From NCBI GenBank assembly GCA_902788805.1, contig CADALO010000014.1, positions 38,324 through 102,323 on the forward strand: a stretch of DNA of 64,000 nt, read 5' to 3'. Below are positions 58,110 to 64,000 of this stretch, piece after piece. Position 1 is the stretch's first letter. Each line of letters starts with the position of its first letter. The notes under the pieces were generated by a model. That model did no database searches, had not been told where the DNA came from, and saw only the letters and a list, made by a program, of their open reading frames with translations. A program made the position numbers and the translations under genes. Source of the stretch: an uncultured Bacteroidota bacterium (lineage in GTDB: Bacteria; Bacteroidota; Bacteroidia; Bacteroidales; P3).

Positions 58110-58182
58110 TGCTGTCGGCGCTCGGCCTCCCTACTGTATTTTTGGCGTAATGACACGCTTTTTTCGTCGTGTCAAGTCCGCT
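58110..58182. other. Short spacer before array copy E
   Basis: Between the LytTR stop and the array; no terminator with a T-run and no gene seen. The whole 58110-58500 gap holds only this, array E and the ribBA promoter. An open frame crossing the array into ribBA is discounted because the promoter lies downstream of it. Confidence 0.5.
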
Positions 58183-58286
58183 CGTTGTCCGTTCGTTGTC
58201 CGTTTGTTGTCCGATTGTTGTCCGATCAGTGATCGGACAACAATCGGACAACAATCGGACAACAAACGGACAACGAACGGACAACG
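58183..58286. repeat. Inverted 11-bp array, GTTGTCC family, copy E
   Basis: Left arm: CGTTGTCCGTT twice, TGTTGTCCGAT twice (58183-58226). Centre CAGTG (58227-58231). Right arm: ATCGGACAACA three times, AACGGACAACG twice (58232-58286), then edge AGCGGTGTTGG. The change from the GAT-type to the GTT-type unit occurs in mirror order on both sides. The right arm has one extra unit. Confidence 0.95.
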
Positions 58287-58452
58287 AGCGGTGTTGGTCT
58301 GGATTGGAAACGATGAAAAACCAGAGCGGTTGCTCCTTTTTCGTTTCGGGGGACAGTTTTTTTGCCCTCGTCGTGTCGATGGCTGGCCGGCGATGGCGGC
58401 CGCCAAGACCGATGGGAGGCGAAAAAAATTTCTATCTGTTGCTTTTTTGTTG

Positions 58453-58460
58453 TATCTTTG
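58453..58460 (+). promoter_or_regulatory. -7 box of ribBA
   Basis: TATCTTTG, 40 bp before the ATG at 58501. No clear -33 box at the right spacing. Confidence 0.65.
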
Positions 58461-58500
58461 CAAATTCGAATATATTGTTTTTTATTTTATTTATTTTTAT

Positions 58501-59712
58501 ATGGAATTTAAACTCAACACAATAGAAGAAGCGATAGAGGATTTTAAGGAAGGCAAATTCGTCATTGTCGTCGACGATGAGGATCGTGAGAATGAGGGTG
58601 ATTTCATTATTGCAGCTGAGAAAATAACCCCCGAAAAGGTCAATTTTATGCTCAAGAACGGACGCGGTGTGCTCTGCACGCCCGTCACCGAGCAGCGTTG
58701 CCACGAGCTGAACCTTGATATGCAGGTGCACGACAACACCTCGCTGCTTGGCACTCCGTTCACGGTGACGGTCGACCTGCTGGGCAACGGCTGTACTACG
58801 GGTGTGAGTATGCACGACAGGGCAATGACAATCAAAGCCTTGGCCGACGAATCCACAACCGCTGCCGACCTTGGACGTCCTGGCCACGTCAACCCGCTTC
58901 GCGCCCGCAACGGCGGTGTGCTGGTACGTGCAGGCCACACCGAGGCCGCTGTCGACCTGGCTCGCCTGGCAGGGCTTAACCCCTGTGCAGCGCTGATAGA
59001 AATCATCAACGATGACGGCACGATGGCACGTATGCCGCAGCTGCAGGAAGTGGCTAAGAAGTTTGGTCTTAAGATTGTTACTATCAAGGACTTGATATCC
59101 TATCGCATTGCCCACGAAACGATGATTCGCAAGGAGGAGGAGGTCTTCCTGCCGACCGAGTGGGGCAACTTCCAGCTGATAGCCTATACGCAACTCGACA
59201 ACAATGCCACTCACTTAGTCCTCAAGAAGGGCGATTGGGCTGAAGACGAGCCGCTTATGGTCAGAGTCCACTCGAGTTGCGCGACGGGCGACATCTTTGG
59301 TTCGTGCAAATGCGACTGCGGCAAGCAACTGCATCGCGCAATGGAAATGATTGACAAGGAGGGCAAGGGCCTGGTGCTCTATATGAGTCAGGAAGGTAGA
59401 GGCATCGGTCTGGTTAACAAGCTGAAAGCCTACCATCTGCAAGAACAGGGGCTCGATACCGTCGACGCCAATCTGAAGCTGGGCTTCAAGGCCGACGAGC
59501 GCGACTATGGCATCGGTGCACAGATACTTCGCGACCTGGGTGTCAAGAAGATGCGTCTGATCACCAACAACCCTGTCAAGCGTAGCGGACTGGAAGGCTA
59601 TGGATTGGAGATTGTTGAAACTCTGCCAATTGTCATAGAACCCAACCAGTACAATGAGCGCTATTTGAAAACCAAGCAGGAGAGAATGGGACATAAGCTC
59701 AATCTCAAATAG
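58501..59712 (+). CDS. ribBA: RibBA: DHBP synthase/GTP cyclohydrolase II
   Basis: 403 residues, two enzymes of riboflavin synthesis in one chain. The N-terminal DHBP synthase part has [29 protein letters not shown] and [15 protein letters not shown]. The C-terminal GTP cyclohydrolase II part starts near 210 and has [19 protein letters not shown] (zinc cysteines), [13 protein letters not shown] and the [14 protein letters not shown] region. The start is set by the -7 box at 58453; no FMN riboswitch is recognisable in the leader. Confidence 0.96.
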   Translation: MEFKLNTIEEAIEDFKEGKFVIVVDDEDRENEGDFIIAAEKITPEKVNFMLKNGRGVLCTPVTEQRCHELNLDMQVHDNTSLLGTPFTVTVDLLGNGCTTGVSMHDRAMTIKALADESTTAADLGRPGHVNPLRARNGGVLVRAGHTEAAVDLARLAGLNPCAALIEIINDDGTMARMPQLQEVAKKFGLKIVTIKDLISYRIAHETMIRKEEEVFLPTEWGNFQLIAYTQLDNNATHLVLKKGDWAEDEPLMVRVHSSCATGDIFGSCKCDCGKQLHRAMEMIDKEGKGLVLYMSQEGRGIGLVNKLKAYHLQEQGLDTVDANLKLGFKADERDYGIGAQILRDLGVKKMRLITNNPVKRSGLEGYGLEIVETLPIVIEPNQYNERYLKTKQERMGHKLNLK

Positions 59713-59785
59713 TTGATTAGGTTGTATTTAGAGCTTGTTATTTAAATCATACATAAAAATATTTTCCTGTTTATAAAAAAGTTCG

Positions 59786-59793
59786 TACTTTTG
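59786..59793 (+). promoter_or_regulatory. -7 box of the zapB-like/zapA/rny transcript
   Basis: TACTTTTG, 31 bp before the ATG at 59825. Confidence 0.65.
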
Positions 59794-59824
59794 CACTCGC
59801 CAAAATGTATAATAAAACGACAAA

Positions 59825-60118
59825 ATGTTTGACTTTGAGACTACGCTGAGCGGAATAGAATACAAGGTGAGACAGTTGATTGAGGACAACAATCGGCTGA
59901 AGGATAAGGTCTTGGAGTTGACTGAGGCAAATGAAGAACTTAACGAATATATTAAAAACAAAGACAACAAGATAAAAGAATTAATTGAAGAAACCCAAAT
60001 ATTAAAACTAAGGAATACGCTTGTACAGAAAGGCGATTCAGCAGAAATAAAGCTCAAAATCAATCAGTTGATTCGTAATATTGACAAAAGTCTAATGCTA
60101 TTGACTAAAGTGGACTGA
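59825..60118 (+). CDS. Small coiled-coil protein next to ZapA
   Basis: 97 residues, almost entirely coiled coil (VRQLIEDNNRLKDKVLELTE, ANEELNEYIKNKDNKIKELI). Size, composition and position 4 bp before zapA suggest a ZapB-like divisome organiser, but there is no diagnostic motif. First gene after the TACTTTTG promoter. Confidence 0.8.
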   Translation: MFDFETTLSGIEYKVRQLIEDNNRLKDKVLELTEANEELNEYIKNKDNKIKELIEETQILKLRNTLVQKGDSAEIKLKINQLIRNIDKSLMLLTKVD

Positions 60119-60122
60119 CCTG

Positions 60123-60428
60123 ATGGAAAACGTATCGGTTACGGTAAACATATTGGAACGAAGTTATAAACTCTCTATTGCTGTGCAAGAGGAGAAGTAT
60201 CTGCGCGATGCCGCAGCGTTGATAGATGCACAGGCAAGATTGTTCAAGAAACAGTATGGACACCGTGACAACCAGGACTTGCTGGCGATGGTGTCGCTTA
60301 TGCAAGTGACAGAATTGATGAAGACTCAGGACAGCCTTAAGTATAAAGACGAGGAACTGATAGCTAAGCTGACAGAGATAGACTCTGTGTTAGAGAACAA
60401 CCTGCATCCAACCCAAAACAGTTTGTAA
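60123..60428 (+). CDS. zapA: Cell division protein ZapA
   Basis: 101 residues. The N-terminal globular part has VSVTVNILERSYKLSIAVQE and EEKYLRDAAALIDAQARLF; the C-terminal helix (DLLAMVSLMQVTELMKTQDS) forms the tetramer coiled coil. Bundles FtsZ filaments. It sits between the ZapB-like gene and a candidate structured RNA, then rny. Confidence 0.9.
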   Translation: MENVSVTVNILERSYKLSIAVQEEKYLRDAAALIDAQARLFKKQYGHRDNQDLLAMVSLMQVTELMKTQDSLKYKDEELIAKLTEIDSVLENNLHPTQNSL

Positions 60429-60444
60429 ACTCAACACCATTTAC

Positions 60445-60579
60445 AAACCGAGTCTGCTCAGGGGTGGGTAGGTTAGCCTCTCGCAAGGAGACTGAAGAAC
60501 TGAGACACCCGGCGCTCAAATCCTAAAGTTTCAGAGTTTACCATAACTCTCGGAGGGAAGTGATGCAGGTTTTTTTGCC
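60445..60579 (+). ncRNA. Candidate structured RNA between zapA and rny (6S RNA position)
   Basis: The 200-bp gap is not AT-rich like other gaps. AAAC and CTGC-TCA near 60445-60460 pair with TGA-T-GCAG-GTTT near 60562-60573, closing a domain and followed by a run of T to about 60577. Inside, GGGTG pairs with CACCC, and AGAGTT (60533) with AACTCT (60545). In many bacteria the 6S RNA gene follows zapA, so 6S is the first guess. Some fragments also recall a TPP aptamer (CTGAGA, ACCC), but the gene context argues against that. Confidence 0.5.
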
Positions 60580-60627
60580 GAAGAGATTGACGAAGCGGGC
60601 GCATTCCACCAAAATTATTTAAAAACT

Positions 60628-62169
60628 ATGTACATACTGATGATTATCATTGGACTGATTGTAGGTGCCGGTGCAGGAATCGCCGCCACAACGACAGTCC
60701 TGAGAAACAAGCTGCTCGGCAAGAGCCAGCAAGTGCTGAAAGATGCAGAAGAGAAAGGTGAAGTCATAAAGAGAGACAAGATTCTGCAGGCAAAGGAGAA
60801 GTATCTCCAGATGAAAAGCGAATATGACAAGCAGGCAGCCGAACGCAACAACAAGATGCAAGTGGCCGAACAGAAGCTGAAACAGCGCGAACAGGCCTTG
60901 GCACAGAAGGTTGAAGACCTGCAGAAGAAGAGCAATGAACTGAAGAACGCCAGCGACAACTTGAACAGCCAGATAGAGGTGCTGAACAAGCGTAAGGCCG
61001 AGACTGAGAAGATCTACAAGCAGAGTGTTGAGAAGCTGGAGCACATTGCCGGCCTGACGGCTGACGAGGCCAAGCAGCAACTGGTAGAGATGATGACCGA
61101 TGACGCCCGCGCCGAGGCTTCGAACACGATTATGGACATTGTGGAGGAGGCCAAGATGACGGCCAACGAGCAGGCCAAGAAGATTGTCATTGAGTCGATA
61201 CAGCGCACCGCTACAGAGCACGCTGTTGAGAACACCGTAAGCGTATTCAACCTTGAAAACGAGGAGGTGAAGGGCCGCATCATCGGTCGCGAGGGCCGTA
61301 ACATACGCACCCTTGAGTCGTTGACCGGCGTAGAGGTGATAATAGACGACTCGCCCGACGCCATCATCCTGTCAAGCTTCGACCCTATCCGCCGCGAGAT
61401 TGCCCGCCTGTCGCTGCATAAACTGGTGACGGACGGCCGCATACACCCGGCACGTATCGAGGAGGTCGTTGCCAAGACACGCAAACAGATAGAGCAGGAG
61501 ATTGCCGAAGTGGGTAAACGTACCTGCATAGACCTGGGCATCAACAATATGAACCACGAGTTGATGCGTATGGTAGGTCGTATGAAATACCGCTCGTCCT
61601 ATGGTCAGAACTTGCTGCAGCACAGCCGCGAGGTGGCCAACCTTGCCGCTACTATGGCTTCGGAGCTTGGCCTTAATCCCAAGCTGGCAAAGCGTGCAGG
61701 CTTGCTCCACGACATTGGCAAGGTGCCTGAGAATGAACCAGATCTGCCGCACGCAATATTAGGTATGCGTCTGGCCGAGAAGTACAAAGAGCATCCCGAC
61801 GTATGCAATGCCATCGGTGCCCACCACGACGAGACCGAGATGACAAGCCTTCTGTCGCCCATCATCCAGGTGTGCGACGCCATCAGCGGTGCACGCCCGG
61901 GCGCCCGCCGCGAGGTCGTCGAGGCATACATCAACCGCCTCAACAAGCTGGAGGAGATGGCTATGACATATCCTGGCGTTGTCAAGACCTATGCTATCCA
62001 GGCAGGTCGCGAGCTTCGCGTCATTGTCGGTGCCGAGAAGGTCAGCGATGCCGAGGCCAACAAGCTGAGCTATGACCTCTCACGCCAGATACAAAGCGAA
62101 ATGACCTATCCAGGCCAGATCAAAGTAACTGTCATCCGCGAGACCCGCGCGGTGAACTATGCAAAATAA
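60628..62169 (+). CDS. rny: Ribonuclease Y
   Basis: 513 residues, membrane-anchored endoribonuclease starting mRNA decay. N-terminal helix ([20 protein letters not shown]), long coiled coil (to about 190), KH domain with [20 protein letters not shown], and HD domain with [11 protein letters not shown] (metal site) and [10 protein letters not shown] RicT-like PSP1 protein, which works with RNase Y in Firmicutes, is encoded at 35808-37409. The start follows the candidate RNA by about 50 bp. Confidence 0.96.
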   Translation: MYILMIIIGLIVGAGAGIAATTTVLRNKLLGKSQQVLKDAEEKGEVIKRDKILQAKEKYLQMKSEYDKQAAERNNKMQVAEQKLKQREQALAQKVEDLQKKSNELKNASDNLNSQIEVLNKRKAETEKIYKQSVEKLEHIAGLTADEAKQQLVEMMTDDARAEASNTIMDIVEEAKMTANEQAKKIVIESIQRTATEHAVENTVSVFNLENEEVKGRIIGREGRNIRTLESLTGVEVIIDDSPDAIILSSFDPIRREIARLSLHKLVTDGRIHPARIEEVVAKTRKQIEQEIAEVGKRTCIDLGINNMNHELMRMVGRMKYRSSYGQNLLQHSREVANLAATMASELGLNPKLAKRAGLLHDIGKVPENEPDLPHAILGMRLAEKYKEHPDVCNAIGAHHDETEMTSLLSPIIQVCDAISGARPGARREVVEAYINRLNKLEEMAMTYPGVVKTYAIQAGRELRVIVGAEKVSDAEANKLSYDLSRQIQSEMTYPGQIKVTVIRETRAVNYAK

Positions 62170-62181
62170 AAACTTCAGGCT

Positions 62182-63051
62182 ATGTTGAATTTCGTCCATT
62201 GGAATGTCGATCCAATCATCTTCCACTTAGGCTCTTTCGGTGTGCGCTGGTACTCGCTGGGCTTCCTGCTGGCATTCCTTTTGGGTTATTTCATTGTCGC
62301 CCGTATGTTCAAACGCGAGGGCGTCGACTCCAAATACCTCGAGTCGCTACTCATCTATATGTTCGTCGCTGTCCTTGTCGGTGCAAGACTTGGCCACTGC
62401 CTCTTCTATCAACCCGACTATTTTCTCACCGACAATCACTGGATTGAGATAATACTTCCGTTCGGCAAGGATGCTGATGGTTGGCATTATACGGGATATC
62501 AAGGCCTTGCAAGCCACGGTGCCGCAATAGGAATATTGGTCGCTATGTGGCTCTATTTCCGCAAATATCGTATGAACCCCGTCTGGATTGTCGACCGTAT
62601 GGTCATTGTCATTGCTTTGGGCGGCGCCTTCATTCGACTGGGCAACCTCTTCAATTCAGAGATTTACGGTGTGCAGACCGACCTTCCTTGGGGTTTCATT
62701 TTTGACCTCAACGGTGAGACTGTGCCAAAACACCCGACCCAACTCTACGAGTCGTTCAGCTACTTCCTCATCTTCCTCGTCAGCTTGCTCGTCTACCGCA
62801 AAAAGGACGGCAAACTGCGTCCTGGAGCATTGTTCGGCTGGTGGCTCATAGCGCTGTTCGGCGTGCGCCTGCTGGTCGAGTTCGTCAAGGAAGAGCAAGT
62901 GGCATTTGAGCAAGGAATGACGCTCGATATGGGCCAGTGGCTCAGCATACCTTTCATACTGCTTGGCGTCCTGATGTGCATACTCGCTTACAAGGGCAAG
63001 TTCAACGAGCACATAATCCTGAAGAAAGACGAAAAAATCCTTAAGAAATGA
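62182..63051 (+). CDS. lgt: Prolipoprotein diacylglyceryl transferase
   Basis: 289 residues with about seven membrane helices. Transfers diacylglycerol to the lipobox Cys of prolipoproteins. Landmarks: VRWYSLGFLLAFLLGYFIVA, GLASHGAAIGILVAMWLYFR, GGAFIRLGNLFNSEIYG and HPTQLYESF. Several lipoproteins in this window (for example GldH) are its expected substrates. It lies 12 bp after rny and overlaps gpmA by 4 nt. Confidence 0.95.
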   Translation: MLNFVHWNVDPIIFHLGSFGVRWYSLGFLLAFLLGYFIVARMFKREGVDSKYLESLLIYMFVAVLVGARLGHCLFYQPDYFLTDNHWIEIILPFGKDADGWHYTGYQGLASHGAAIGILVAMWLYFRKYRMNPVWIVDRMVIVIALGGAFIRLGNLFNSEIYGVQTDLPWGFIFDLNGETVPKHPTQLYESFSYFLIFLVSLLVYRKKDGKLRPGALFGWWLIALFGVRLLVEFVKEEQVAFEQGMTLDMGQWLSIPFILLGVLMCILAYKGKFNEHIILKKDEKILKK

Positions 63052-63794
63052 AGCAACTGATACTTATCCGTCACGGCGAAAGTGAATGGAATAAACTCAA
63101 TCTTTTTACAGGCTGGACCGATGTCGACTTGACCGAGTTCGGCCGCAAAGAGGCTTTCGATGCCGGCCTGCTGCTCAAGAAGGAAGGCTACAAGCCCCAG
63201 ATGTGCTACACCTCCTATCTGAAACGTGCCGTACGCACCCTCAACCAGGTGCTCGAGGCTATGGATATGGACTGGCTGCCAGTTGAGAAAAGCTGGCGCC
63301 TCAACGAGAAGAGCTATGGCGCTATCCAGGGTCTCAACAAGGCCGATACCGCCAAGAAGTACGGCGACGACCAGGTGCTGCTGTGGCGACGCAGCTTCGA
63401 CACCCAGCCGCCGGCATTGGATATGCACGACGAGCGCAGCCCGCGTATGGACCCGCGCTATGCCGAGCTCAGCGACAGCGAGATACCGCTGACCGAATCG
63501 CTCAAGGATACTATCGCACGTTTGATGCCCTACTATAAAGAGGTGATTCTTAAGTCCTTCAATCGCTACGACACTGTAATGGTAGTGGCTCACGGCAACT
63601 CGCTGCGCGGCATCGTGAAAGAGCTGCGCAATATGGGCAACGACGAGATTATCAAGTTCAACATCCCCACCGCCGTACCCTACATCTTCCAGTTCGATGA
63701 CCAGATGAAGCTGCAGAAAGAATTCTTCCTGGGCGACCCTGATGTCATTGCTGCCAAGATGCAGAGCGTTGCAAACCAGGGCAAAAGCAAATAA
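63048..63794 (+). CDS. gpmA: 2,3-bisphosphoglycerate-dependent phosphoglycerate mutase
   Basis: 248 residues, glycolytic interconversion of 3- and 2-phosphoglycerate. LIRHGESEWNKLNLFTGWTD contains the phospho-histidine loop, then TSYLKRAVRTLN, WRLNEKSYGAIQGLNK, and AHGNSLRGIVK with the second catalytic His. ATGA overlap with lgt. Followed by a strong terminator, so it is the last gene of the zapA-rny-lgt-gpmA run. Confidence 0.96.
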   Translation: MKQLILIRHGESEWNKLNLFTGWTDVDLTEFGRKEAFDAGLLLKKEGYKPQMCYTSYLKRAVRTLNQVLEAMDMDWLPVEKSWRLNEKSYGAIQGLNKADTAKKYGDDQVLLWRRSFDTQPPALDMHDERSPRMDPRYAELSDSEIPLTESLKDTIARLMPYYKEVILKSFNRYDTVMVVAHGNSLRGIVKELRNMGNDEIIKFNIPTAVPYIFQFDDQMKLQKEFFLGDPDVIAAKMQSVANQGKSK

Positions 63795-63818
63795 TCTGCT
63801 TTGCCGATAGACTGAACA

Positions 63819-63857
63819 CGGGTTCCCCGCGGCTTCGCCGCGGGGAACCCGCTTTTT
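63819..63857 (+). terminator. Strong intrinsic terminator after gpmA
   Basis: A perfect 15-bp stem (CGGGTTCCCCGCGGC with its complement) around TTC, followed by CTTTTTT. Confidence 0.95.
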
Positions 63858-63907
63858 TACCGCCTCAGGCCTTGTACATCCTTGCTTTTGCCCCATACCA
63901 GGACTGG

Positions 63908-64000
63908 TTGTTGTCCGCTTGTTGTCCGCTTGATGTCCGCTTGTTGTCCGCTTTTAAAGCGGACAACAAGCGGACATCAAGCGGACAACAAGCGGACAAC
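63908..64000. repeat. Inverted 11-bp array, GTTGTCC family, copy B (runs off the window)
   Basis: Left arm of four units (TGTTGTCCGCT type, with the variant TGATGTCCGCT second from the centre) from 63908, centre TTTAA at 63953-63957, then right arm units AGCGGACAACA, AGCGGACATCA, AGCGGACAACA and a fourth cut off by the window end. The repeat core is the same as copy A, 62 kb away, except that here the right arm keeps the fourth unit. It lies just after the gpmA terminator. Confidence 0.95.

Noticed and set aside
58150..58500. N-terminal extension of ribBA through array copy E
   Set aside because: The -7 box at 58453 lies downstream of the extension and the extra residues are translated repeat.
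60445..60579. TPP riboswitch
   Set aside because: Only short fragments (CTGAGA, ACCC, a final AGGGAAGT-like piece) match, the second conserved helix is not convincing, and neither neighbour is a thiamine gene.

Overview
The window reads as chromosomal DNA from an anaerobic member of the Bacteroidales (phylum Bacteroidota). Evidence: many genes are preceded by the Bacteroidota -7 box TAnnTTTG; there is a type IX secretion sorting tail (47294-48661) and a GldH lipoprotein (35345-35815); most signal peptides end in Ala followed by Gln, and a glutaminyl-cyclase-like gene is present; oxygen defence is strictly anaerobe-style (reverse rubrerythrin, rubredoxin, ferritin, flavodiiron protein and a flavin-reductase/rubredoxin fusion). 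I would not name a genus.

Layout. 1-2.6 kb: a tandem repeat, GDP-fucose synthase, a Ser-Pro-Arg tRNA cluster, the first copy of an inverted 11-bp array, and a truncated secreted protein. 2.7-4.8 kb: rubrerythrin, a small membrane protein, ferritin and rubredoxin. 5-7.7 kb: an ECF sigma factor operon encoding small envelope proteins. 7.8-8.6 kb: an MNT/HEPN toxin-antitoxin pair. 8.8-11.4 kb: the flavodiiron protein and its rubredoxin-fusion partner, separated by an S23-type four-helix-bundle gene bracketed by inverted 11-bp arrays. 11.9-18.2 kb: two C69 dipeptidases, an L-threonine dehydrogenase, an esterase-like hydrolase and a zinc-ribbon protein. 18.3-26.6 kb: an AT-rich accessory island with a DinD/RhuM fusion, two genes of unknown function, a GHKL ATPase, a small helical protein, a 5-methylcytosine methyltransferase and an HNH nuclease. 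26.7-31.4 kb: a candidate structured RNA, small accessory genes, an AAA/DUF4143 ATPase and a frameshifted glycine C-acetyltransferase. 32-46.6 kb: core genes (rlmN, PBP1A, gldH, ricT, holB; then divergently mrdA, rodA, clpX, queD; then a glutaminyl-cyclase-like peptidase and efp). 47.3-51.1 kb: a type IX secreted protein, small exported proteins and manA. 51.3-58.1 kb: a TolC/HlyD/ABC-2 export operon with its own LytS/LytTR two-component system. 58.5-63.8 kb: ribBA, a zapB-like gene, zapA, a candidate RNA, rny, lgt and gpmA.

The most unusual signal is not a gene. At least nine intergenic places carry short words repeated at a fixed pitch, nearly always 11 bp and often in two inverted arms around a 5-bp centre. 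Five copies use the word GTTGTCC (1877, 31816, 38933, 58183, 63908). Other loci use different words but the same pitch (ATGGT at 11609, GGTAA at 4941, GGTAT/C at 27849, TACC at 46824, GAGTGA around the S23 gene at 9458-10186). At the S23 locus the gene sits where the 5-bp centre sits elsewhere, which suggests, as inference only, a mobile or amplifying element family with S23 as a candidate partner. The second candidate system is the GHKL ATPase/Dcm/HNH operon, with an internal promoter next to a palindromic operator-like site.

All functional calls come from reading motifs by eye; no database search was run.
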